64,000 nt of DNA from Lacrimispora xylanolytica (GTDB taxonomy: Bacteria > Bacillota > Clostridia > Lachnospirales > Lachnospiraceae). The stretch covers positions 4,241,501 to 4,305,500 of the forward strand of contig NZ_CP113524.1 in the NCBI RefSeq assembly GCF_026723765.1. The letters are read 5' to 3'. Below the pieces are notes generated by a model. It had not been told where the DNA came from. It saw nothing but the letters and a program-made list of their open reading frames with translations, and made no database searches. This document shows, piece after piece, positions 26,099 through 38,554 of the stretch (position 1 is the first letter of the stretch; each line of letters starts with the position of its first letter). The position numbers and the translations under genes are program-made.

Positions 26099-27154
26099 TT
26101 ATGCCACCTTCTTTCCCGCTGCACGTTCTGTTTGTAACCGCTTCACGATTCTCTTAAGTTCTGTTGACTGGAGGGCAACAATTACCACCACTACAGCTGC
26201 CTTGTAAACCGGAATCTGGTCAGGTGACACTCCCATGGCATATAAGGTGGTGCTTAAAGCCTGAATGGTATAGGCTCCGATGACACTTCCAAGCAGAGAG
26301 AATTTACCACCGCCCAAGCTGTTTCCTCCCAGGGCAACTGCTAAAATCGCATCCAGCTCCAGATTCAGTCCAATGTTATTGGCATCGGCCGAATAGATTC
26401 TTGATGAAGCCACAAGACCAGAAATTCCAGCACAAAGACCGCAAAATACATAGGATAAGAAAATAATCATAGGAGAATTAATTCCCATGAGCCTGGAAGC
26501 CTTGGGATTAATTCCTACCGTCTGAATATAAAGTCCAAGAGTTGTTTTCTTTAACAGCACATAGGTCAAAAGAACTACGATTAATGCCACGAACACAGGA
26601 GTGGGAATTGGAATTCCCGGAATGCTGGAACCTAACATCTTATAGGATTCCACACGTATGTAGGTAATCTGGCCTTTGGTAATCAGCTGGGCGATTCCCC
26701 GGCCCGCCGTAAACAGAATCAACGTGGCGACCATGGGCTGAATCTTCATCTTTGCCACTAAAAATCCGTTAAAGCACCCGCATAAGATACCGGCGATTAC
26801 AGCTGCCAGAACACCTAAGAGATATGGATTCTGGAATGCGTTGACCGACTGCTGGCCCCCAGCCAGAATAAAGCAGCAAACCGCACCAGCCACTGACATG
26901 ACTGCTCCTACAGAAATATCTGTACCGCCAGAAGCTGCGACGACCAGAGTCATACCGACAGCCAGAATGACCAGATCGCTGGCCCGGTTAATAACGTCAA
27001 TGATATAGCCGTAGAGAACCCCGTTTTTAATGGTTACTTCAAAAAATCCAGGTGTCTTTATAAGATTGGACAACAATACTAATACCAGGCAAAACAGAGG
27101 AAGAAACAGCCGGGCTCCCGTCAGCTTTTTATAATATCCCATGAACTTATTCAT
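26099..27154 (-). CDS. CUT2 sugar ABC transporter permease, YtfT-like
   Basis: A 351-residue RbsC-type permease (VGMTLVVAASGGTDISVGAVMS; LDAILAVALGGNSLGGGKFSLLGSVIG). ATG 27152-27154 follows AGGAGG at eight bases and overlaps the ATPase gene by eight bases; the ATG at 27172 would sit upstream of that ribosome site. It pairs with the YjfF-like permease. Confidence 0.85.
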   Translation of the reverse strand: MNKFMGYYKKLTGARLFLPLFCLVLVLLSNLIKTPGFFEVTIKNGVLYGYIIDVINRASDLVILAVGMTLVVAASGGTDISVGAVMSVAGAVCCFILAGGQQSVNAFQNPYLLGVLAAVIAGILCGCFNGFLVAKMKIQPMVATLILFTAGRGIAQLITKGQITYIRVESYKMLGSSIPGIPIPTPVFVALIVVLLTYVLLKKTTLGLYIQTVGINPKASRLMGINSPMIIFLSYVFCGLCAGISGLVASSRIYSADANNIGLNLELDAILAVALGGNSLGGGKFSLLGSVIGAYTIQALSTTLYAMGVSPDQIPVYKAAVVVVIVALQSTELKRIVKRLQTERAAGKKVA

Positions 27155-28667
27155 CTGCCCCACCTCCTGCAATCGCTTTCATGATCTGGTTCTGGTCAAG
27201 CTCATGTTCCTCCAGCTCGCCTACCTTTTCCCCGTCCCGAAGCACTGCCATTCGGGTGCAGGTACGAAGCATTTCCTCTACTTCTGATGAAATGAACATG
27301 ACGGATTTCCCCTCCTCCGCAAGCTTCACCACAAGTTTTTGTATCTCTGTTTTGGTTCCTACATCAATTCCTCTTGTAGGCTCATCTAAAATAAGAAAAT
27401 CAGGATTGGTCAGGAGCCAGCGCCCTAAAATTACTTTCTGCTGGTTTCCTCCGCTCAGACTTTTAATGGGAGTGTCCAGACTGGCTGTTTTTATCTGGAG
27501 TATCTTTACATACTCCTCTGCCAGCTCCTCCTGCTCCTTTCTGCCAATGAGATGGAACATGCCCCTTTTTGCCTGTAGGGCAAGAATTAGATTATCCCTT
27601 ACAGACAGGTCCGCAACAATTCCTTCTTCCTTCCGGTTCTCGGGCAGATAAGCCATTCCTGCCATCATGGCATCTAAGGGCTTATTCACCGTCACATGGG
27701 TTCCATTTACCTTAAGCTCTCCGCTGTCTGGCTTATCCGCCCCGTAAAGGCTTCTGGCAAGCTCAGAACGGCCGGAGCCTAGCAGCCCCGTAAGCCCTAC
27801 GACTTCCCCTTTATGAATCTTAAGATCATAAGGTTTAATAGATCCCTGATGTCCAATGCCATGTGCATCAATGACGATATCCTCACGGATCTTTCCTTCC
27901 TCTTTTTCCTTCTTAATGGAGGCCAGATCATCAAAATCCTTACCCATCATCTTTGCAACCAGCTGTACCCTTGGAAGCTTTTCCGTTTCATACTCTCCCA
28001 CCAGGCAGCCGTTTCTGAGCACCGTAATCCGGTCACAGACCTCATAGACCTGCTCCAGGAAATGAGTCACGAAAATGATTCCGACTCCTTCGGATTTCAG
28101 ACGCTTCATCAGCTTAAACAGCTTCTCCACCTCGCTGTCGTCAAGGGAAGAGGTAGGCTCATCAAGGATTAAGACCTTCGCTGACATATCCACGGCTCTT
28201 GCAATGGCTATCATCTGCTGGAGTGCAATGGAGTAATTCTCTATGGCCTTTGTCACATCAATTTCAATCTTAAGCCCTTTTAGAAGCTCTTTTGCCTTCC
28301 GGTTCATGGTCTTCCAGTCGATCATGCCAGCCCGCCTTGGCTCTCTTCCGATAAAAAGGTTTTCCGCCACGGAAAGATTGGGGCAGAGATTCACCTCCTG
28401 ATATACGGTGCTGATTCCCCGCTCCTGTGCCTCCTGGGGAGAATGATTGATGATATCACCCTTTTCTCCAAGGAGGGTAATCTCCCCGGATTCAAACTCC
28501 TCGACTCCTGTAAGAACCTTTATGAGAGTGGATTTCCCCGCTCCATTCTCTCCCATCAGTGCGTGGATTTCCCCGCTTCGAAGGGTAAAATCCACATGGG
28601 ACAGAGCCTGAACCCCTGGAAACGTTTTCGTTATATTTCGCATGGCCAATACGTGTTCACCTGGCAT
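27147..28667 (-). CDS. CUT2 sugar ABC transporter ATPase, YtfR-like
   Basis: A 506-residue double ABC ATPase. The first half has Walker A GENGAGKST and Walker B KVLILDEPTSSLD; its signature is the degenerate YSIALQQMIAIARA. The second half has the usual altered Walker A (GLLGSGRSEL), signature SLSGGNQQKV and DFLILDEPTRGID. This layout is standard for ribose/galactose-type importers. Preceded by AGGAAGG. Separated from the binding-protein gene by a strong hairpin. Confidence 0.9.
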   Translation of the reverse strand: MPGEHVLAMRNITKTFPGVQALSHVDFTLRSGEIHALMGENGAGKSTLIKVLTGVEEFESGEITLLGEKGDIINHSPQEAQERGISTVYQEVNLCPNLSVAENLFIGREPRRAGMIDWKTMNRKAKELLKGLKIEIDVTKAIENYSIALQQMIAIARAVDMSAKVLILDEPTSSLDDSEVEKLFKLMKRLKSEGVGIIFVTHFLEQVYEVCDRITVLRNGCLVGEYETEKLPRVQLVAKMMGKDFDDLASIKKEKEEGKIREDIVIDAHGIGHQGSIKPYDLKIHKGEVVGLTGLLGSGRSELARSLYGADKPDSGELKVNGTHVTVNKPLDAMMAGMAYLPENRKEEGIVADLSVRDNLILALQAKRGMFHLIGRKEQEELAEEYVKILQIKTASLDTPIKSLSGGNQQKVILGRWLLTNPDFLILDEPTRGIDVGTKTEIQKLVVKLAEEGKSVMFISSEVEEMLRTCTRMAVLRDGEKVGELEEHELDQNQIMKAIAGGGADE

Positions 28668-28720
28668 AATCGAACCTTCCTTTCCTTTGCTGTACTGCCT
28701 TAGGAGGCAATTTTAAGGAT

Positions 28721-28775
28721 AAAAAAAGGTGAGGAGCGGAGGACGAAAGGAAATCGTCCTCCATGACCCTACACC
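28721..28775 (-). terminator. Intercistronic attenuator hairpin between ytfQ-like and ytfR-like genes
   Basis: On the minus strand a perfect 9-bp stem GGAGGACGA/TCGTCCTCC sits inside an outer AGGTG/CACCT pairing, followed by TTTTTTT. It should end or stabilise a fraction of transcripts so that the binding protein exceeds the membrane parts. Confidence 0.7.
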
Positions 28776-28822
28776 TGTTTATCCGGCTTTTGCCTTCGTC
28801 CGGCATCACCGGTCTTTATGGA

Positions 28823-29908
28823 TTAATATTGTCTCTTTGGTTTTTCTGCTGCTGCGGTATCTGCTGGGAATACGCCCTCTTTTACATAAGCGATCTTATC
28901 TACAGTTTCGCCCTTTTCAAGCTTCTGGATAATTTCAGCAACTCTTGGTCCGTGAAGAGGATTACATTCTACAGAAACGTTCATATCACCTGCGATCATA
29001 GAATCAAAGGCTGCTGCAACAGCATCAAAGGAAATGATGGTGATATCACCCTTCGGTCCACAGGTCTTTCCTGCTGCCTTGATGGCATCAATGGCTCCAA
29101 AAGCCATGTTATCATTTTCAGCGATTACAACATCAATATTATTATAGGTCTTTAAGAAGGACTCCATAACCTCCTGACCCTTTGCCTGTGTGAATTCACC
29201 GGTCTGACGCTCTAACATCTTCCACTTCGGATGGTCTTTCATCTTCTCTTCCACACCATTAGTACGTCCGATCTGTGCAGAAGAACCGATGGTTCCCTGA
29301 ATGGTTACGATATTAATCTCTTTGTCAGCCTTGTTGTTGGCCTTTAAATAACCGTCAAGCCAAGCCACTGCATCATAGCCTTCCTGAAGGAAGTTAGAGC
29401 CAACCCATGCGGTATATAAGGAATCATCGGATACATTGATCATACGGTCAACGATGATAACCGGAATTCCGGCATCCTTTGCTTCCTGTAATACAGTATC
29501 CCAGCCGGTCTCAGTAACCGGTGCGATTACGATATAATCGACATCCTGCTGAATAAAGTTACGAACTGCCTTTAACTGATTCTCCTGTTTCTGCTGAGCA
29601 TCGTCAAAAATCAGCTTATATCCATTGGCCTCTGTAAATGTGGATTTCATGGATTCGGTATTGGCAGTTCTCCAGTCAGACTCTGCTCCTACCTGAGAGA
29701 AACCTACTACGATTTCTTTCTTTTCGCCTTCCTTTGCCTCTGCTTTGGTCTCATCCTTTGAAGCCTCTGTGGTGGCTGCCTCCGATTTGCTTTCTGTTGC
29801 TGCCGGAGCTGCGGTTGTCGCTGCGGTCTGTGTGCCGCTGCAGCCTGTGAGAATCGTAGCCGCGGTCATAACTGCTACTGTTAACACGCTTAAAAATCTT
29901 TTCTTCAT
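28823..29908 (-). CDS. CUT2 sugar-binding lipoprotein, YtfQ-like
   Basis: A 361-residue ribose-type binding protein. Signal peptide with lipobox LTGC (Cys 23), then an Ala/Thr/Glu-rich linker. From memory of E. coli YtfQ, the matches are specific: VGFSQVGAESDWR, DAQQKQENQLKAVRNFI, IAPVTETGWDTVLQEAKDAGIPV, IVDRMINV and KGQEVMESFLK. That makes galactofuranose, or another furanose or pyranose sugar, the best-guess ligand. First gene of its operon with its own promoter; the two-component pair upstream probably controls it. Confidence 0.88.
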   Translation of the reverse strand: MKKRFLSVLTVAVMTAATILTGCSGTQTAATTAAPAATESKSEAATTEASKDETKAEAKEGEKKEIVVGFSQVGAESDWRTANTESMKSTFTEANGYKLIFDDAQQKQENQLKAVRNFIQQDVDYIVIAPVTETGWDTVLQEAKDAGIPVIIVDRMINVSDDSLYTAWVGSNFLQEGYDAVAWLDGYLKANNKADKEINIVTIQGTIGSSAQIGRTNGVEEKMKDHPKWKMLERQTGEFTQAKGQEVMESFLKTYNNIDVVIAENDNMAFGAIDAIKAAGKTCGPKGDITIISFDAVAAAFDSMIAGDMNVSVECNPLHGPRVAEIIQKLEKGETVDKIAYVKEGVFPADTAAAEKPKRQY

Positions 29909-29960
29909 ATCTTACCCTCCATCTAAAATATCGTTTCTGCTACCGTTTGTATCTATCCGT

Positions 29961-29989
29961 ATCATAGCTTTCCTACGAGTGTTTCACAA
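29961..29989 (-). promoter_or_regulatory. Promoter of the ytfQ-like operon
   Basis: Minus-strand TTGTGA (29984-29989), 17 bases, TATGAT (29961-29966), in the gap after the kinase gene. GGAGGG precedes ATG 29908. Confidence 0.65.
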
Positions 29990-30082
29990 TGCAAAATCTT
30001 TCGAAAAAGTTTAAGTTTCTTACGCATCTGAAATAATTCCTGCCAGGGGTTGATTTTTTTACGAAAAAAGTTGATTTTTTTA

Positions 30083-31516
30083 CTAACATTTTAAGACTGC
30101 CGGAATTCGCAGGGTCACTGACGTCCCCACTCCATACTGGCTGTCAATGGAAAGCTCATAGGCTTCCCCGAAATTCAACCGGATACGCTCCGCTACGTTG
30201 GCAATTCCAAAGCCTTCCCGCTGGTCTACATCTTCTCCTCTTCTGCGGACCAGCTTCCGCATCTTTAAAAGCTCCTCCTGTTTCATTCCGATTCCGTTGT
30301 CCTCTACCCTTAAAAAGATATCTTGTCCTTTCAGCCAGCCGCTGATCTTAAGAGACCCCTTTTTTCTGCAATTCTTAATACCATGGTAAAGGGCATTCTC
30401 TACAATGGGCTGTAGGGTAAGCTTTAGGATGGAATAGTCCTTAATCTCTTCCTCAAAATCGATCTCATAATCCATAATATCTTCATAACGGAAATGCTGA
30501 ATCTGAAGATAGCTTTTAATATGCTCTTCCTCTCCCCGTATGGTAATAAAATCCCGCCCGTTATTAAGCCCCGTCCGAAGAAAGAGGGAAAGAGCCGTAA
30601 TCATCTCCACCACTTCCTCATGACGCTTCCCCTCTGCCAGCCACACGATGGTATCCAGGGTATTATAAAGAAAATGAGGGTTAATTTGAGCCTGCAAAAG
30701 CTTAAGCTCTGTCTTCCTTTTAAGCTCCTGTTCCTCCCTGATATGCGAAATGAGTTCCCCGATCCGCACCACCATCTGGTCGTATTGGTCACTTAACATC
30801 TGTATTTCCCTGATGTTGCTTTTTGGCGCACTGACATTTAAGTTTCCATTGGCCAGCTTCATGGTGTAATTGCACAGCTCTTCCATGGGCGTTGTAATCT
30901 TTTTCCCAAAGGCAGAAAAGGAGGCCATAAGACATATGACAATGTAAGCAGAAATCACGATGCAAAGGGCAATGGCCTGCTTAATCTGTTCATCTAAGGT
31001 CTGGCGCATGGACTCCAGGGTTTTCGTCTCATTATAAATATAGTTGGACATGGACTCTTTTATGAGATCGGTGATCACATAAATGTCCTTTTCCAGCCGT
31101 TCCATGTTCTGGTCATAATCGCCGAAAATACTGCTGGCCTTAATATCATCAATTCTCTTTTCTAAAATTCCTATGAGCTGAAGCAGACCGTCCAGCCCCT
31201 TTTTACTGGTCTCCTGAGGTGTGGACTCCTTAAGCTCTTCAAATATCTTTCTGGAATTTTCAAGGTCCTCATAAGGGTCCAAGGTCTGAAAGGTATCTGC
31301 TCCGATTACGATCCGGTACATCTTATAATCAATGTTTGATTTAAAGTCAAAGTTAAACTCCGTTGCCATGGTCAAATTCCTTATGCTCTGCCGATACTGG
31401 CTGTTTTGCCAGGCCATCATAGAAAGAAGTACCCCAATCATTAGGATGACCGGAAGAAACACCACTATCTGCATCATATTGATCTGTGATTTAATGGAAT
31501 CATGCCTGCGCTTCAT
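30083..31516 (-). CDS. Sensor histidine kinase, YesM/LytS type
   Basis: A 477-residue kinase with two membrane helices (MMQIVVFLPVILMIGVLLSM and a second near residue 185) enclosing a mostly helical extracellular sensor of about 140 residues. Then HAMP-like KITTPMEELCNYTMKLANG, the phospho-accepting motif QAQINPHFLYNTLDTIV and ATPase motifs LQPIVENALYHGI, RVEDNGIGM, GFGIANV. ATG 31514-31516 follows AGGAGG by five bases, inside the end of the regulator gene (17-base overlap). Confidence 0.92.
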   Translation of the reverse strand: MKRRHDSIKSQINMMQIVVFLPVILMIGVLLSMMAWQNSQYRQSIRNLTMATEFNFDFKSNIDYKMYRIVIGADTFQTLDPYEDLENSRKIFEELKESTPQETSKKGLDGLLQLIGILEKRIDDIKASSIFGDYDQNMERLEKDIYVITDLIKESMSNYIYNETKTLESMRQTLDEQIKQAIALCIVISAYIVICLMASFSAFGKKITTPMEELCNYTMKLANGNLNVSAPKSNIREIQMLSDQYDQMVVRIGELISHIREEQELKRKTELKLLQAQINPHFLYNTLDTIVWLAEGKRHEEVVEMITALSLFLRTGLNNGRDFITIRGEEEHIKSYLQIQHFRYEDIMDYEIDFEEEIKDYSILKLTLQPIVENALYHGIKNCRKKGSLKISGWLKGQDIFLRVEDNGIGMKQEELLKMRKLVRRRGEDVDQREGFGIANVAERIRLNFGEAYELSIDSQYGVGTSVTLRIPAVLKC

Positions 31517-33128
31517 ACTCTCCTCCTGACCGGAAAGCCTTAGGCGTGATTCCATGTATCTTTTTAAACAGATAGCTGAAATAATGAGGGTCCTTATATC
31601 CCACCTGATAACCGATTTCAGAGGTCCGAAGGTCCGTCTTTAACAAAAGCTCCCTGGCTGCCTCCATACGGACCTTTGTTAAATATTCCACAAACGTAAT
31701 TCCGATTTCCTGACTGAATATGGTACTGAAATGATTCGGGCTGATATTCACACAAGAAGCGACCACATTTAAGGATATATTCTCATCCCGGTAATGACCT
31801 AGGATATACTCTTTGGCCTTATCAAGAACCTGGCGGTACTTCTTTTGGGAACAGTCCGCCCGAAATGCGATTGCCTTTTTTAAGATATCTCTGGCATACC
31901 GGGCCGCTGCCTCCTCCGAACCGGTACAAGGCTGCATGGTCTTTGCATCTCCAAGCTCCCTTGCCACCTGCTCCTGATCCATGCCAAGCTGTAAGAGGAA
32001 CTCATTGACCGCCAGGTAAATGTCCATTAATATGTACTGTCTGAATATAAGGGATTCAAAATTGCTGCCACACGCCTGTAAGTATTCCTCAACAAAATAC
32101 CTCACTTCAGAAACAGAACCATTGCGCAGGAAATTCGGAACAATATCCCTGCTTAATTTCGTCAGATCCATTCCTTCCAGACTGATGCTTCCAGAGTCTT
32201 CGTGTACCTTAAGTGCCTCTTCAGCCCTTAATATCTGGTTGTATTCCAGCATGTAACGGCCTGCATAAGCCTTACTTGCCGCCTTAAAGGAAGCTCTGAT
32301 CTCACTGAGCCTGCAGACTGGAATCCCAACGCCTCCAAAGTATTCCATACCCTGACAGGATTTCACAAGAGACACCAGGCATTTTGTATAGGACTGAATC
32401 TTATGTTCCAATTCTTCCGGGTCATTGCCCATAATCAAAAAAGCATATCCTTCGCTGAGCCGGTTAAACGAGACAATATCCTTCGCCCCATCAAACTCTC
32501 TCTTAAGCTTTTCATCAAAGATAACTCCCATATCCGAATACTGCTCCAGATTATCCGACACCCGGATCTGAAACAGTATGAGGTTGTACATGGGAGCACT
32601 TAAATGCAGATTGTGCTCCTGCCCCTTTAAAAGCATTTCAGAAAGGCTGAGCTTTCCTGATACAATGGCATCAAAAAGCCTGTCCCTCTCCATCCGCTTT
32701 CTTTCCTCCTGCTGTTCGCAAAAGGCCAGTTTATACCCCATCTCACTTTTTTTCTGCATAATGGCTTCGCTCATCCGCTCCAGAGCCTCTAAGAGCTGGC
32801 TGCTGCTTACCGGCTTTAACAGATAATCCGCTGCTCCTATTTTTATGGCCCGTTTTGCATACTCAAAATCATCATACCCGCTGAAAAACATAATGTGCAG
32901 ATCCGGAAGCTCCTTTTTTACAAGCTCAGCAAGCTCCAGTCCATCCATGAAGGGCATTCGGATGTCTGTAAGAAGGATATCCGGCTTTGTTTTCAGTATC
33001 AGTGGATAGGCCAGTTCTCCATCCGGCGCTTCCCCTGAAAATTCAAATCCGTATTTCTCCCACGCAATCCCGTTTTTAATCCCTTCCCGGACAATCTTTT
33101 CATCCTCTGCCAGAAAAATTTTAACCAT
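31500..33128 (-). CDS. AraC-type response regulator, YesN type
   Basis: A 542-residue regulator: receiver domain with phosphorylated D55 in ILLTDIRMP and K in YLLKPV; a ~280-residue middle region; and C-terminal AraC DNA-binding domain (ISLNVVASCVNISPNHFSTIF; TSEIGYQVGYKDPHYFSYLF). The long middle domain is common in YesN proteins. First gene of a two-gene operon with the kinase, upstream of and codirectional with the ytf-like transporter. Confidence 0.92.
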   Translation of the reverse strand: MVKIFLAEDEKIVREGIKNGIAWEKYGFEFSGEAPDGELAYPLILKTKPDILLTDIRMPFMDGLELAELVKKELPDLHIMFFSGYDDFEYAKRAIKIGAADYLLKPVSSSQLLEALERMSEAIMQKKSEMGYKLAFCEQQEERKRMERDRLFDAIVSGKLSLSEMLLKGQEHNLHLSAPMYNLILFQIRVSDNLEQYSDMGVIFDEKLKREFDGAKDIVSFNRLSEGYAFLIMGNDPEELEHKIQSYTKCLVSLVKSCQGMEYFGGVGIPVCRLSEIRASFKAASKAYAGRYMLEYNQILRAEEALKVHEDSGSISLEGMDLTKLSRDIVPNFLRNGSVSEVRYFVEEYLQACGSNFESLIFRQYILMDIYLAVNEFLLQLGMDQEQVARELGDAKTMQPCTGSEEAAARYARDILKKAIAFRADCSQKKYRQVLDKAKEYILGHYRDENISLNVVASCVNISPNHFSTIFSQEIGITFVEYLTKVRMEAARELLLKTDLRTSEIGYQVGYKDPHYFSYLFKKIHGITPKAFRSGGEYEAQA

Positions 33129-33193
33129 ACCGTACCCCCTCCGTTTACGTACCTTTATGATTTCATTTATCTACCACTCCTTTATACTACCAC

Positions 33194-33240
33194 AAAAAAA
33201 GAGCGTCTGAAACTCCCAGATAAAAAGAGTTTCAGACGCT
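33194..33240 (-). terminator. Strong terminator of the bgl operon
   Basis: A perfect 13-bp stem GCGTCTGAAACTC/GAGTTTCAGACGC followed on the minus strand by TTTTTTT, just after the carboxylesterase stop at 33246. Confidence 0.9.
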
Positions 33241-33245
33241 AGGTC

Positions 33246-34994
33246 TTACTTGTTATTTACATCTGCCCAAAGGCTTTCGTTCTTATATTTCTCATCCAGA
33301 GCAGAACTAAACCAGCGGCCGTCTAACACATGTTTCACCATCTTATCCTTAATTTCCCGGGATACACTGGCATCGGCCTCCATTGCCTTTAGAATGTCCT
33401 CATAGGTGGTGCTCACATCCTTTTGTGCAATGACCGCGTTTGTCTCATCGCCATCAAACACCATGGTTACCTTATTATCCGGTGCCCATTTACTCCAGGA
33501 AGTCATTCCCTGCCCATTTGGATCACCGGAAGAAAGGAAATTAGCCAGATACTGATTGTATTCTTTTGCCATGGCAACATACCCCGGCTTCTCAAAGGCT
33601 CCCTTGAAAATCTCTGTATAATTGTTCTTAGAGGAAAGCATAGGAACAAAGATTCCATGGAATGCCCCGTAATCACCCAGATCCTTCACCGCTGATGCTG
33701 TACTGCCATAGTCCACCTGACAAATATAAATATCAGACTTATAATGATCATACATGGTCTCGGCACTTTCCTGTGCATTAAAAATCCGGTACATATCACT
33801 TCCGTACCTGCTGGCAAATGCTTTGGCATTCTTTAGCTCATCTTCTGAGTATCCCTTCATGTCATCACTGCTAAAGTAAGGGTCATTGAGACAGAATAAA
33901 GAAAACTCCGAGCTTCCCGTAAGCATCATCAAAGGAACGCTGTTATAAGTCTGAGTCTGAAAGCCTTCTTTTGGAATTACGGTTCCATCCTCGTAAAGAT
34001 GAGGGAACACACTCATACGGATCATGGCATTGCCCATAAGAGGCGCCAGACGCTCCGGAGAAATGGAATACAGATATTCCTTTACGTCATCCCCATCGGT
34101 CATCAGCCACTTAGCGGCCTCATTTTCATCCGACGCTTTTTTATCCTCTACAGCCAGAGGAGCCAATGCCTTTGCAATCTTTTTGGCGCTTAACGCTTCC
34201 TCTGCAGTGGTCATACCGCCGCTGAATGCAATTGCCTTCTGGAACTTCCCTTCAAATACCGGACTGATCAACATTGCCATCACATCACGGCCTCCGGCAG
34301 AAAATCCAGATATGGTAATATTATCCGGATCACCACCGAATTCCTCTATGTTCTCCTTCACCCAGTCAAGGGATTTTGCAATGTCTAACATTCCGAAGTT
34401 GCCTGTTCCTCCCTCCTTTGTAAGGGCCGGCAGACAGTTAAAACCCAAAAGTCCCAATCGGTAATCCACAGAAACATAAACACAATTCGCATTTTTAACC
34501 AGCTCAGTACCTGGAATTTCACCTGCGTTTCCTGTCTGATTATTGCCTCCGTGAATGAATACCATGACCGGAAGCTTTTCACTTCCTTCTTTCGCATAAA
34601 CAGTAAGGCGCAGGCTGTCTTCACTGCCTGTTACCTCTTTCCCCGCCAACTGGAGAGCCGGCTTTGACGGCTCTGTGCACTCCAGTGGCTCCTTCCAGGC
34701 ATCAGGCGCTGCAGGCGCTTTAAAACGAAGTTCTCCTGACGGTTCCTTTCCATAAGGAATTCCGTACCAGGTTAAGATCTCCCCTTCTTTAACCCCTTTC
34801 ACCGGACCATATGTTGTCGAAATTATGGTCTCGTCAGAACTAATATCCTGTTTCGTCGTTTCTTCTTTTGTACTTGTAGATTCAGATGCCGATGTGATGG
34901 CAGGAGCCGTTTCCTTTTTCCCGGCTCCCCCACATCCTGCTGCCATCACTGCTGTAAAAAGAACCATTCCTGCAATCAGAAATTGTTTTTTCAT
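33246..34994 (-). CDS. Type-B carboxylesterase, lipoprotein
   Basis: A 582-residue esterase exported and lipid-anchored (signal peptide with AAGC lipobox, Cys 21). Family marks: TTYGPVKGVKEGEILTWYGIPYG start, LPVMVFIHGGNNQTG oxyanion region, nucleophile elbow ISGFSAGGRD (GxSxG) and the catalytic histidine in YGAFHGIFVP. It starts 22 bases after the phospho-beta-glucosidase gene and ends at the operon terminator, so it is co-transcribed with the beta-glucoside genes. It may strip acyl or aryl esters from plant glycosides outside the cell before PTS uptake (inference). Confidence 0.88.
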   Translation of the reverse strand: MKKQFLIAGMVLFTAVMAAGCGGAGKKETAPAITSASESTSTKEETTKQDISSDETIISTTYGPVKGVKEGEILTWYGIPYGKEPSGELRFKAPAAPDAWKEPLECTEPSKPALQLAGKEVTGSEDSLRLTVYAKEGSEKLPVMVFIHGGNNQTGNAGEIPGTELVKNANCVYVSVDYRLGLLGFNCLPALTKEGGTGNFGMLDIAKSLDWVKENIEEFGGDPDNITISGFSAGGRDVMAMLISPVFEGKFQKAIAFSGGMTTAEEALSAKKIAKALAPLAVEDKKASDENEAAKWLMTDGDDVKEYLYSISPERLAPLMGNAMIRMSVFPHLYEDGTVIPKEGFQTQTYNSVPLMMLTGSSEFSLFCLNDPYFSSDDMKGYSEDELKNAKAFASRYGSDMYRIFNAQESAETMYDHYKSDIYICQVDYGSTASAVKDLGDYGAFHGIFVPMLSSKNNYTEIFKGAFEKPGYVAMAKEYNQYLANFLSSGDPNGQGMTSWSKWAPDNKVTMVFDGDETNAVIAQKDVSTTYEDILKAMEADASVSREIKDKMVKHVLDGRWFSSALDEKYKNESLWADVNNK

Positions 34995-35016
34995 ATTTAA
35001 GAACTCCCCAAAATTC

Positions 35017-36468
<1,452 letters not shown>

Positions 36469-36474
36469 TCAAAA

Positions 36475-38424
<1,950 letters not shown>

Positions 38425-38450
38425 TCAGTGAAAAAACAGAAAATAGAAAA

Positions 38451-38543
38451 AGGACCCTGCAACAAGCAGCCTGCAAATGTTCTTGCAGCCCACTATATGT
38501 GCAGGGTCCTGCCCAGACATAGATCCCGTCCGGTAACAATCCC
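38451..38543 (-). promoter_or_regulatory. LicT-type RAT antiterminator and overlapping terminator before bglP
   Basis: Read leftward, a RAT-like element at 38504-38543 begins GGATTGTTACCG and ends GGGCAGGACC. Its 3' side is also the left arm of a strong terminator (AGGACCCTGCA/TGCAGGGTCCT, 38451-38510) with a TTTTT tail. The two structures are mutually exclusive, which is the standard BglG/LicT switch. The RAT stem is longer than usual. Confidence 0.88.
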
Positions 38544-38554
38544 AACTCTCAGTT

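Noticed and set aside
28723-28768. CRISPR-like or repeat array
   Set aside because: Only a single hairpin is present; no direct repeats with spacers occur here or elsewhere in the window.
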